DNA of 64,000 nucleotides, from NCBI GenBank assembly GCA_030077755.1, contig JAQJZZ010000017.1, positions 2,046,001 through 2,110,000 on the forward strand. The letters are read 5' to 3'. Below, piece after piece: positions 46,919 to 57,047 of this stretch. Within the stretch, counting starts at the first letter, position 1. The number at the start of each line of letters is the position of its first letter. The notes under the pieces were generated by a model, which did no database searches, was not told the origin of the DNA, and saw nothing but the letters and a program-made list of their open reading frames with translations. Both the position numbers and the translations under genes were made by a program. Source of the stretch: Filosporella fistucella (taxonomy: Eukaryota; Ascomycota; Leotiomycetes; Helotiales).

Positions 46919-48932
46919 ATGAGTGAGGAGAAGAAGTTGGTTAAATCCGACGCCTCACAGGTGAAGAAAGAAGTTCGAACGAGACAGAGGGCAAGTACTT
47001 CTTGTACTGAGTGTCGGAGGAGAAAGCAAAAGGTAAGATCTTGGAAAGTTCCGAGATGAGGTCAATGGCTGATGTTGTTGAAGTGTAATCAGGCCAAAGA
47101 TAGGCCGTGTAACAATTGCATGAGGAGATTCCCTCCTGTACCGTGTGTGTATGAAGTCTTGATCAAGTGAGTATATCCTGGAGAGAATGTGTTCAGTACT
47201 AAAAGAGATTTAGCAAAACAACAAAATACAGAGGGAATATCGTTGATATTCAAGTCAACATCCCTGACCTCGAAGAGAGTGACGAATCAAACCCTGCGTC
47301 AGGATCAATCCAGGAATCTGGTACCAATCCACCCTCTGCAACACATCTGCAATTTCTATCCCGCACTTCTTCAAGATCAAGTTGGCCGTCGATTCAGGAT
47401 GTCCGTGCCTCTGTGTCACCCACCACAAGCACCTCCGACAACGCAACCAGTTGTGATATCTCTCCTGCTATTCGCGTAGGAAGATTTTATATTTATCCGG
47501 AAGATTCCCAGATTCAGCATCCCGACAATTCGGTCGTACCTGCAGGTGGCGTGGCGTTGGATCCGCTGTCGTATCTTCCAATAGAAGCTTCGAAACGAAA
47601 TGCAGAATTGTTTCATTTTTGTGAGTGGCATATCTAGGTTGCGACGGTTTACTGATAATTTTTAGTCGTTCGAAGGCTTGCTCCATATATGTGTTCTATT
47701 GACGGGAGTAAGCCGCCTCTTACCTTCAACGACAAATGGCTTCCATTCATGACGCATTCTCCAATTGCTGCATATGTGACAGTGTTGTCAGCGTCGTATT
47801 TCCAAGCTTCGACGCGGGGTATCCCCGTTGAAAAATCGGTTGATGCAATAGCGACGAAAGTTAAGCTTATCGCTCTTATCAATCAGCATATTGCTGCTCA
47901 CCCGAATGGAGTCAACGATGATTCTCTAGGTGCGGTAGTATCCTTTGCCTATAATGAAGTAAGCCTGCCGTCAAACTTCCATTCAATCCACCTGCAAAAA
48001 TAATCTGCTCACAAGTAGCAGCTAATATATTCCGACGAAAGAAGCACGTTGGCTCATATGAGGGGTCTTCGCGATATGGTTCGAACTCGGGGTGGGATCA
48101 GAAATATAGGATTTGATGCTCTGCGGAAGATGCTTTTGAGGTATGTTTCAATCTGTGCTATTGAGATGTCAGCTAAGCCCGTAGAACCGATTATCAAATC
48201 GCCTGCGCGTACGAGTCCGATCTCTTTCTGGACGATAAGGACAGTGAAAATACTCCGGTACTCACCTCTTATCCCGCCCATCTAGATAGTCCGCTCCTCG
48301 AATCATCAACCAGCTTCATCGATCTAGCTTCAGAGCTCAACATCAGCCTTGCAGCCGCAAGAGTCCTGGACGATATGCGAACCATCACCACCTCAGTCCT
48401 ATTCCTCTCATCCCAGCCAGAAGCAGCAGACAATCAATTGAATTTCATGTCCCTCGCTCACACCATCCATTCTCGCCTCACCTCTTGCACTCCCTCGACA
48501 GAACCATCAGTAACAAATGACTTTATCTACCAAACCCTCCACACAGTCGCAAGCATCTACATCGCCGCTCTCCTAACTCGCACCCCCCTCTCTCTATCCT
48601 GCACAAGCCAATATCTCCAAACTCTCTGGTCAACACTCTGGCGTATCCCTCTCCCAATCTGGAAACGTATACCGGGAATCTTCCTATTTATCCTTTTAGT
48701 CGCTAATCCTTACTCGAGAGATAAACCAGAAGGTAGATTCTTGAATGGGTTGATACCGCCTAGTATGATGGCAATCGGAATCGAGGATTGGGATGTGTTG
48801 ATCGCTGCACTGAGAAATTTCGTTAGGGTGCAGAGGTGGCTTGGTGGGGAGGTGAGGGATGTTGTGAAGAGAGGTAATCAGGCGCAGTTTACGCCCAAGG
48901 GAGGACTTCCGGCGTGGAGTATGAGTGAGTAG
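46919..48932 (+). CDS. Zn2Cys6 transcription factor, six exons
   Basis: Nuclear regulator. Exons 46919-47032, 47084-47166, 47214-47620, 47666-47958, 48019-48140 and 48185-48932 close in frame to about 588 residues. The first intron lies inside the zinc cluster: SCTECRRRKQK ends exon 1 and CNQAKDRPCNNCMRRF begins exon 2, giving C-x2-C-x6-C-x7-C-x2-C-x8-C, within the canonical range. A Ser/Thr-rich linker follows (SRTSSRSSW, then VSPTTSTSD). The rest is the fungal-specific factor domain: FVRRLAPYMCSIDG, then FMTHSPIAAYVTVLSASYFQ, and HMRGLRDMVRTRGGIRNIG, whose 'H..GL..MV..RGG' pattern is characteristic. The N-terminus is basic (VKKEVRTRQRA). The fifth junction uses an acceptor at CCCGTAG, the only one that keeps the frame open. 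It is divergent from the dioxygenase gene. Confidence 0.88.
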
Positions 48933-49569
48933 ATTTTATGAGTTGGGAAGTGGTGAAAATTCGACGTGGGAGGTGGGGATAATACTTGTTTGTTTCGATA
49001 TGTTTGATAGGAGGAGGCGCGAGCCAGAAGTTTTTGCTCGTTTTATATCCACATAAATTGCAGCTATTCATGTTCGTTTCTGAATGCAATAATAATTTCT
49101 TTCGTTGAATATGCAGCCTAGAGTTGAGCGAACTATTTCCCGCATCAACTTTATACATCGAACTTTCCCCCGCGTTCCAGCGGAGAATAATATTGAGCAA
49201 GCGGAAACCCCAACTCAACACTAATACAATAACATTTTCAAGCTATTATACAACTAGAACTAACATTTACAGCATCTCATTTTATCAGAGAATATTTCTT
49301 AATAGTCTTATTCCAACATGAGAACCGTTGCAGGGAAAATTCCCACCTCGCTATAATCCTATCAAAAGAAAATGAGATTGTTAAACCTCTACAAAATACA
49401 GCGGTAGATGAATATCCCATCTGATTCAAAGACCATTCCTAGAGTAAACTCGAGTATATGCACATTTTCTGCGTTGCCAGAGGAGACTTTCTAGTCTTCC
49501 AAGGTTGAAATTGCTGACGGACATCTTTTGTTCCTTGAAGACCGGGATGTAGTTAAGCTTTAGCTACTT

Positions 49570-49617
49570 CAACTTGATATATATATTAAAGGGAGATATA
49601 TATATTTCTTCAAGTTG
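49570..49617. repeat. Short inverted repeat (hairpin) with AT core
   Basis: Arms CAACTTGA (49570-49577) and TCAAGTTG (49610-49617) enclose TATATATA-rich sequence. The DNA could form a cruciform, or it may be the remnant of a small inverted-repeat element. Confidence 0.7.
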
Positions 49618-49719
49618 CGCTATAGTATAAGGACAAAGTATTTTATTCAAAGAATAACCCGCTGCTAGGTTTGGTTTGAAATTTTATTCCTTATATTTCA
49701 AATGAATAACCTGTAATCA

Positions 49720-50530
49720 TTTAGGTAAGGGTAAGACGGACAAAAATTGTATTTGACTAGATAATTAACCTTAGAGGACAAGATTAATAGCCTTTGTTTA
49801 TTAGTTAAGGTAAAGCGAGATGATTTTAAATATTCAAGTAATATGAAAAGAGACGGAGATTGGATTTAGCTGAATAGCCGACTTGGAGCAAAAGTTTAAC
49901 CACCCTCATTTGTCACCTAAGTAAAGGGAGGTATTTGCAAGCATGTAAGTGATATCAAAGTGACGGAGATTGAAGTTGAGTAAAAGATTGGATTCAAGCC
50001 TAGTCTAGAAGCTGAGTATCTATCGTCATATTCAGACAGGCCATTTACGATCGTAACGTGAGCTTAAAAAGGGGACGAGCATCGCGCTTGGCTAAATGAC
50101 CGACTCTAGTCCTGGTCTCGAAGCTAATTATATATGATTATGTTCAAAGAGGTAATTTGCAACCTTGGCGTGACCTTGAGGAGGACGGAGATTGGATCTG
50201 GCTAAATAACCGACTCTACTCCCGGTCTCGCAGCTAGTTGTGTGCAGTCATATTCAAAGAGGATATTTGCTGTCTTAGCGTGACCTTGAAGGAGACGAAT
50301 ATTATATTAGGGTGAACAGCTGACTCTATTCCAGGTCTCAAAGCTGATTATCTGCCGCCATATTCAGACAGGATATTTGCGATCTCAGTGTGATTTGAAG
50401 GGAACTAACATTGAGTCTAGCTGAATAATTGATCTTGTTCCGGGTCTCGAAGCTGATGGTCTATAGTCATATTTTAAGAGGACATTGGCGATCTCAGCGA
50501 GACCTTGAAGGAGACGAAGACTTTACGACG
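49720..50530. repeat. Tandem repeat array, about 110-bp unit, seven to eight copies
   Basis: Recognisable unit landmarks recur: 'gaccttgaaggagacg' near 50171, 50281, 50391 and 50501 (spacings 110, 110, 110), preceded by diverged copies near 50059, 49948 and 49839 (112, 111, 109). Within each unit the order is the same: 'ctgaataaccgactct', 'ggtctcgaagctgat', 'gtcatattcagacagg', 'atatttgcgatctcagcgtg'. Copies are more diverged and more AT-rich toward the left. No ORF spans the array. Confidence 0.85.
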
Positions 50531-50752
50531 TCCTAGGATCTGATTGTGAATCAAGACTTGGCAACACATATATCATAATATATCTGAGAGGAGCATTGAT
50601 AGCTTGGGAAAGCAGAAAAAGAAAACGAAGAATCAATACGGTCCTAATGACCGGCTGCAATGCAGTCTTTATCTAAATCTACAGGGTATCAAAAAAGAAA
50701 AGAAAATACACTCTTACAAAACGACAAAAGACACACGAACAACCACCGTCCT

Positions 50753-51538
50753 CTACTCCTCCATCTCATCATCATCATCCTCGTCCTCTCCTTCTCCGTC
50801 CGTCTCCTCCTCATCCTCACCCTCATCGTCTCCCTCCTCTTCCTCCCCATTATCCTCGTCCCCATTCTCCCCCCACCTCCTCACCCACTCCAAATCCTCT
50901 ACCCCCCTCTCCAACTCCTCCCTCTCCTCCACCGAAATCTTCCCCCTCATCAACTCCTCAAATTCCTCCCCAATCCTCGCCATCTCGGCCCGATCCTTCC
51001 CACCCACTCCCACCTCCTTGCCCCGAAGGCAACCCAAACGACGAATCTCCTGTGCGGTCAATCTGACCGACTTGGTCTCTCCAGAGTAGCCTCCTCCAGG
51101 GGAAGCAGGCCAGGACTTTGTGAGCCGGTGGCTCGGATGGTTGTAGTATCGTCGAATTTTTGATAATTCGACTTCCGTAACGGCTTTGGCGGGCCGGAGA
51201 GAGTATTTGTAGGCCTCGTGGCCAGAGCCAGCGGGGGCAGAAGATGTTGCGGTGGTGGCGGATGGGCCAGCCACAGAACGAGAGGACCGAGAGCGAGGAG
51301 GAGAGGGAGGGAGAGGGTTGGCGGGCACAAAAGACCCTCTAAATGCCGTCGAGCGGCTTGTTCTGGCCGAGGCCAGAGTTGGTTCTGGAGCTAGAGCTGG
51401 AGCTCGAGCCCGGACGTTGGTGGTAGAAGAGCCACCAGCAGCAGCAACTGTCATGGAAGCTGACAGTTGCTCTGCTGGGGCGAGCGCAGCTTGCATCTCT
51501 GCCATGTTGGCAGCTCGTCTCTCGTGGAATGAAGACAT
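50753..51538 (-). CDS. Protein with a highly acidic C-terminal tail, function unknown
   Basis: Single-exon frame of 261 residues. The N-terminal 110 residues are Ala/Ser/Pro/Arg-rich and probably disordered. A central block (about 110-190) is the most ordered, with GHEAYKYSLRPAKAVTEVEL, then IRRYYNHPSHRLTKSWPA and SVRLTAQEIRRLG, and so may be the conserved core. A helical, charged stretch follows (ERVEEREELE-like). The last 40 residues are almost all Asp/Glu, encoded by a CTC/CAT-rich strand. Acidic tails of this kind occur in chromatin and nucleolar proteins, which fits a possible nuclear location, but this is inference. No family was recognised. The gene sits between two different tandem-repeat arrays. 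Codon content looks coding throughout, and the ATG at 51538 is the first after an upstream stop. Confidence 0.7.
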   Translation of the reverse strand: MSSFHERRAANMAEMQAALAPAEQLSASMTVAAAGGSSTTNVRARAPALAPEPTLASARTSRSTAFRGSFVPANPLPPSPPRSRSSRSVAGPSATTATSSAPAGSGHEAYKYSLRPAKAVTEVELSKIRRYYNHPSHRLTKSWPASPGGGYSGETKSVRLTAQEIRRLGCLRGKEVGVGGKDRAEMARIGEEFEELMRGKISVEEREELERGVEDLEWVRRWGENGDEDNGEEEEGDDEGEDEEETDGEGEDEDDDDEMEE

Positions 51539-54523
51539 GGTTTGGTTGGTAGGAAGTTGGAGAATGACGAACTGTCAACTGTTATGGTCCTGGTGAGAGA
51601 AGATTGAGACGTCGAGCGCGTGAAGTTTTGCGTCCTACGCCCCGGTCATTTTAGCTTAGCGAGACAATAGGGGGGAGAAGTTAGCTCTCTCGGCGTCTAA
51701 TTCCACACCGGCGCTGCGAATATCACGCAGACCATATTCTTCGTGGCGTTTACAAAGGTGAGATGCGTTGGAATTGATACAAATACATGATAGCCAAGTG
51801 AGGAGTCCATTCATCGTGCCGGGAACGAGGAATAGCCTGAGAATAGTGTTTTATGTTTGTCCAGCCTCCCTTATTCTTCGTCTCCTTCTTGGAGTTAGAG
51901 TAGGCTATAGATTGTGTGAAGAAACTATAGCTGACTACAGAGTGTACTCATCGTGCTTGGAACGAAGAATAATTTAAGAATAAAGCCCTATAGTTACAAT
52001 GTTTCTCTTATTCTTCGCCTCCCTCAAGAAGTTGGCACTAGCTATAGATTGTGAGAGGAGACTATAGAGGACTGCAATGGATATTCTTCATACCTCAAAC
52101 GAAGAATAATCCTGGAACAAAGCTTCACAGCAACTAGTTCTCCCTTATTCTCCGTCCCGCTTATGAATTTTGGAGGAGGCAGAGTTTGTAGTGGGAGACT
52201 ATAGCTAAGTTTGAAGGTGATTCTTCGTGTATTTAATTGAACGTAGTCCGCGGAGGAAATACCGTGAAGATGGTTAGGTGTAAGTCAAGTAAAGTGAGTA
52301 TAAGAGAAAGTATGGCAAACTATAAGGAGATTATTCTTCGTGCTATTAACGAAGCACGTAAGAACATCCAAACGGATGATTTAGAAGTTTCTCGAGTGGA
52401 TTGTTCGTGCTTGAAGCGAAGACTTGGATAACATACTTCCTCCTTTAAGCTCGAACGTCATCCTTTACTCCTTTGCTCACTCCAAGGCTTGATCATTTTC
52501 TCCAAGAGTAGTCTATCAAAAGCTTTATAGATTTAATACTTCCCTTGTTCTCTAGGATAGCTCCAAGGCATCAGGTGGAGCGAATCCTTAATAACAGAGC
52601 ACAAAATTTACTTGAACCCGATTCTCCATGTTCTATAATTCGAAGAATGGACATCTAATCCTGCAATTTCAAAATAGGTGCCTTGCCGTTTTCTTCAATA
52701 GTAAAAGACTCATATATATAGTTGAAGAGAAGGTGCTAGTGGATTGTTTTAGGAACTCGCTCTGTTGTGAATGATGCCAAATCCGAACGGGAAGAGTTTG
52801 GTTTAATCTGAGATGTTATACTATAGGAGATGAAGGTGCTACTGGTAATATCAAGGGCAAGCAAGAAAGCACTCTTAATGAGTGTACATAGCTTGAAAAA
52901 TCGAGATTAGACTGGGGAATTCTATTGAAGCCGAAATCGTAAATATCATACTCATTTCCTGTAATTACATCCCACACCAAAGATATAAAGCTTATTGGTG
53001 CGCATGCAGATCATCACTAGAGTATTCGAACGTTTAAGACTGTGTATCAAACTCCAACTTGACTAACAGAAGCCGAAGAGTATGATGAAACACGAATGTT
53101 GAATTGGATGGTGTATTTCCATACTTGGACCTTGCTAGAGTCAAGCTTATGAGAGCCACTTGACCAAATTTAAGAAAGAATGAAGCCGGCACCGAGCAAT
53201 CTGGGAAGACTATACTTTGCCTAGAGCTGGTTTGAAGAAGAGACAATCCTCTGGAGAAGCAAGGCGGCGACGCATGTTGGAGTAGATGCGCAGAGCTCAA
53301 GATTCCTAGAGGATAAAGTACAAGAATTACAAATGAGGTATTAACAAAATGGAACAATGACCTTGTTCAGAGAGCGTACTACATCTGATGAGAAAGACAG
53401 CTGTCTTATGAGTCTGCGAGGTCGGATATTGGTTGCAACAGTTTGGAAATTCCTGAAATACAACGGAAGGACAAGCTTTGACATGGATTGAAGCAGGAGA
53501 AAAGGAGTTCGTGTGCACGGAGAATAAGCTCTATACTTGGCACGTGAATGCAAATAAAGAAATTGGAGCGAGCGTCAGATTTTATTTAAAGAAGCAGAGT
53601 TCTGATGCGCATCAATGCTAGAAGGATATTGTAGACACTATAAGCTAAATTAGCTTGACAACGATTGAACGAAGTTAGCAGAGGCTGGGAATTATATAGG
53701 AGGATTATCAGCTCCTTGAGAAAGTGATAGCTACTAGTAAGAAGACCAAACCAAGTATACCTAGCAATAATACGCCCACAAATCTCTCATATAATCAAAT
53801 CATTCATTTCACTGTTTTATCAATAAAAGGAAGGCTACCACAGCCCAATCACTTGATAAATCTTTAACTATATCTTAACTCTCCGATCTAAAAACCAGAA
53901 TTTCAGCAGCCATAACTCCTAACCGTCTGAACCACCCCCTTTCTGATATATAAATCCGATGCAAGAGAAACAAATACGAAAAACACTTGAAACTCCTATC
54001 CCTTCCACAGCTACTCTCCACTCAAAGCCCCCCTCATTCCCAAAATTACCCTAAACCATAATACCTAAAACCTTATACCTTGTCTCAATACACTCATATA
54101 CACCCTTTCAACTCCCAAATCCTAAATTTAAATCAACTAGGTGTTTGAATAACACACCCTCGCACGTAAAATGCAACTCGAGAGCGGGAGGAAAAACACA
54201 CACCAAGAAAGGTCTCGCACAAAACAATCTTGGCATGAACCCTGAAACGGAAATCTTCCCAGCGATTATTCTTGTATAATGAGCTTCGAAATCGGCTTCC
54301 TCGTTGCAAACTCTCTTGTTAAGCTTGAGCCACAACGCCCAGGTATTGGAAATAACACTAAAGCTATTCTGGTTAGTTGTTTATCGTCCTCGTATTGCAG
54401 CTTGAGGCAAAATAGCGTCGCTTTTAACTCTCGATGATGACCTTCCTTCTAACTTATTCTTCTAGATTCGATAATAACCTTTTGCAACTATGTCCTTTGG
54501 AATTTTTATGACGACTCTTTATT
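51539..54523. other. AT-rich repeat-bearing interval with no intact gene
   Basis: About 3 kb. The left part holds a 137-bp tandem array (about 51780-52440). The remainder, 52440-54500, is AT-rich with frequent stops in all frames and only short, domain-free ORFs. It looks like decayed non-coding or repetitive DNA. Confidence 0.6.
51780..52440. repeat. Tandem repeat array, 137-bp unit, with palindromic core
   Basis: The landmark 'ttattcttcg' recurs at 51871, 52008 and (as 'ttattctccg') 52145, exactly 137 bp apart. A second landmark, 'tcatcgtgcttggaacgaagaat', recurs at 51811 and 51948, and in altered form near 52085 and 52222, again 137 bp apart. Truncated copies follow near 52335 and 52402 (113 and 67 bp). 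Each core contains TTCTTCG and CGAAGAA arms separated by about 8 bp, so every unit could form a small hairpin. Confidence 0.85.
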
Positions 54524-57047
54524 CTACATGAACACAAATGGCTGCGTTGGTGTGTTATAAAGCTCTTCTCCCAGTTCTCCATCTAGAAGACCGTCTATAT
54601 ATGCTTCACCTTTGAGTCTAAAACAGGACCGATTATCGTACTCGTTTGTATCGTCTGGGATGATGCATTGGGCGATTAATGGCCGACTATGGTGTCTGAG
54701 GAGGATCACAGCGTCTCCTTGCCGCGTTGTAGCAGGAACAAGCCCCAAAAAGGGGCGGTTGCTGGTTGTCATCAGTCGTCGTAGTTTTGTCCGAGCCTCC
54801 ATAGCTTGGTGAGCCTCCGCAACTGTTTGTGCGTCCTGCTCGTTTTTGACTGTTCCAGCAAAGACGGCATTTCGAGAAGGCAAAGGAGTAAAGTATGAAC
54901 TCAGCGGTTTACCGCCTACCTCGAGATTAGCATTAGCTTGGAAAAAATCCCAGTTGCGTTTAGGAACAGACTCCGGCCCCTGCCATTTTTCTACTTCCAC
55001 GTTAGTACTGCTTGGGTATCTTGAGTGTCTACTGACCCGGAAAGGTATGCAAGAGGCATTGAAAGCTTTCGGGAGCTTTGGTACCATTTGTACTTGTTCC
55101 GCCCACTAGCGTCATCCATAATTTACGCTCTAGATCTGAGACGGTACTCCAGTCAGGCTTAAAACGAGGAGGAAGAACGCCTGCTTGAAAGGCAGAACGT
55201 TTCCTTACGTTTGAGCCATCAGACTCGCTCAGGGCACCAAGCCCATCCACACTATCCACTATCCAACCATAGCAGATCAAATCGTTGCCCTGAAACAGTG
55301 GGTCGGGGATACCGTCGTGAAAAGCAAGGTCCAGAGTGTTACCTTGACCCTGCCACGAACCAGGTGTTCGGCTTTGCCACCAATCCGCTTCAATTCGGCC
55401 GATTTTGTTTTTGAAGTGAAAGGAAGGGCACCATGATGGCAACTGTGTTGCCTCTGTACTGCCGTCAAAACATCCGTCTAGAAAGGTGAAGATATCCAAA
55501 GTTTTATCTGTAGTGACGCAAGCTGCAGCAAATTGCATGTACAGCTGTGATATTGGGGTGTCATATGAAGGGTTGAAACCCATCTGAGCCAATACCGGTA
55601 TAGCGAGGAGGCCATGCACTCTGTCTTTATTGTATGTGCAGTTACTACCTGCCGCTAGCATCAAAGCTTGCGTGATGGGAGAGCCTTGGAGACTCTGAAA
55701 CTGTGGAAGAGAAGGCAGGTCTCTAATCATAGCATTGACTATAGCAGAAGGGCCAGCGGGGTGATTGTCTGTCCTCCCCAGGCTCTTTCGATGGCTGAAC
55801 GAAGAGATTTGAGCAATAGCAGCCACGTGCTGAAAGGAGGGCATGCGATTCATCTTTCTGCCTCTCTGCGCTAAAGCATGCTGCATCGAAGATACGACAG
55901 AGTCGCCGATCACAGAGAGAAGCATCGCGGCATCTCTTATGTATCGCCATTGCGTAACAACTCCACCACAGACAATGGGTGTGCTTGGGTGAGCCATGGT
56001 GAGTTCTTGGATGATCCACAACCGCCGCCAGTATGGTCGATCGAAGAAGTCATACAAATGTATCAATGGCTGGTCCTCCCATGCCCCACGCCGAAGATCT
56101 GCTCGCATCTCCTCTGCAAAGGCCTTGGCGGATTCCTCAAGCTTTGTTTTGGCATTGTAGCGGAATTGGTGTGCAGTGACCGCGTCGGCGTGATCCATTA
56201 CTTCATACAGTTCCGTTCGATAGTGCACGCTCAGGTTCTGTATATACTCAATCACCCAAGATGTCTTCTCCCCACGTCGCCAGCTATCGCCGACATCAAT
56301 GATGATATTGCCTGCTTGGCGGTAGATCTCCGACATTATCTTCAATTGCACCTTTTTCTCCTCTGAGTCATTCTGGTTAATACACAAAGCGTCATTCCAC
56401 AGCCAGACGCCTTGCTTGAAGTGCGATAGCTCGCGGAAGCGCAGTAAGGCTGCCCATAGGTTGTGCCGCACCCGGACACGCTGGGAATCTATTACGACCT
56501 CGCGCACAATGGCATTAAGGGCTGGTGTGTAGTCTGCCTCATCATCATCTGGAGGGTTCTCTTGGATCTCCCGCTTCACTCTAGCCCGTTCCTCTTCATC
56601 CATCTCCCAGCCCTCCTTTGAGCCCCATGCGTAGGACATTGCAACATAATTCCCCCAACTAAACCGATCGCATAGTGCTGGCTCACCCGGCAGTGGATCG
56701 GAGAGAGGCACCGGTTTTTCCGGATCAAATTGCTCAGGTTTCGCCTTGATCTTGGATAGGAAGCGTGAGAGACGCCTTTGGGGTTTTTCTGCATGGCAAC
56801 GGTACTTTTGCGCAATCAGGAACAACTCCTGAGGTCGCGTCGTGATGTCATCGTCGAAACGAATTGTAGGTCTGCTTGGAGGTTCAGCGAAATTGCCCTT
56901 CAGCAGTTCAGCAGCATTGAGGTCCACAACGCGCATACAAAGGTTGATGTCTGTGAAGGGGTCCTCATCGTCCTCACGCGGCCTGATCTGGATCAATCGA
57001 ATTGAGGAGGGTTTGAGCAGTGGATATTCTCTGTAGTTGAAAGCCAT
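54524..57047 (-). CDS. HET-domain protein (heterokaryon-incompatibility type)
   Basis: Two exons (57047-55037 and 54990-54524) joined by a GTCAGT...GTAG intron give about 825 residues. The HET domain is complete: YVAMSYAWGSKEGW at about 134-147, LWNDALCINQNDSEEKKVQL at about 216-235 with SEIYRQA after it, and RPYWRRLWIIQELTMA at about 337-352. HET proteins trigger growth arrest or cell death when incompatible fungal cells fuse, or act in fungal innate immunity. The long C-terminal part has no recognised partner domain (no NACHT or WD repeats); it carries the usual 'GLLAIP...' segment with LPSWCPSF, as in other HET proteins, and ends in NTPTQPFVFM. The gene stands alone in AT-rich DNA, with over 2.9 kb free on one side and 4.2 kb on the other, typical of polymorphic incompatibility loci. 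Confidence 0.95.

Larger units (their letters stand above)
48933..50752. other. AT-rich spacer containing a tandem-repeat array
   Basis: No gene. AT-rich from 49300, with an inverted repeat at about 49570-49617 and a tandem array of about 110-bp units from about 49720 to 50530, reported separately. The right edge abuts the 3' end of the acidic-tailed protein gene. Confidence 0.6.

Noticed and set aside
50604..51163. Two overlapping plus-strand frames (161 and 167 residues, Ser/Pro/Leu-rich) opposite the acidic-tailed gene
   Set aside because: They are the reverse complement of the Asp/Glu tail, which yields artificial Ser/Leu/Pro runs. The minus-strand frame has the more natural protein composition.
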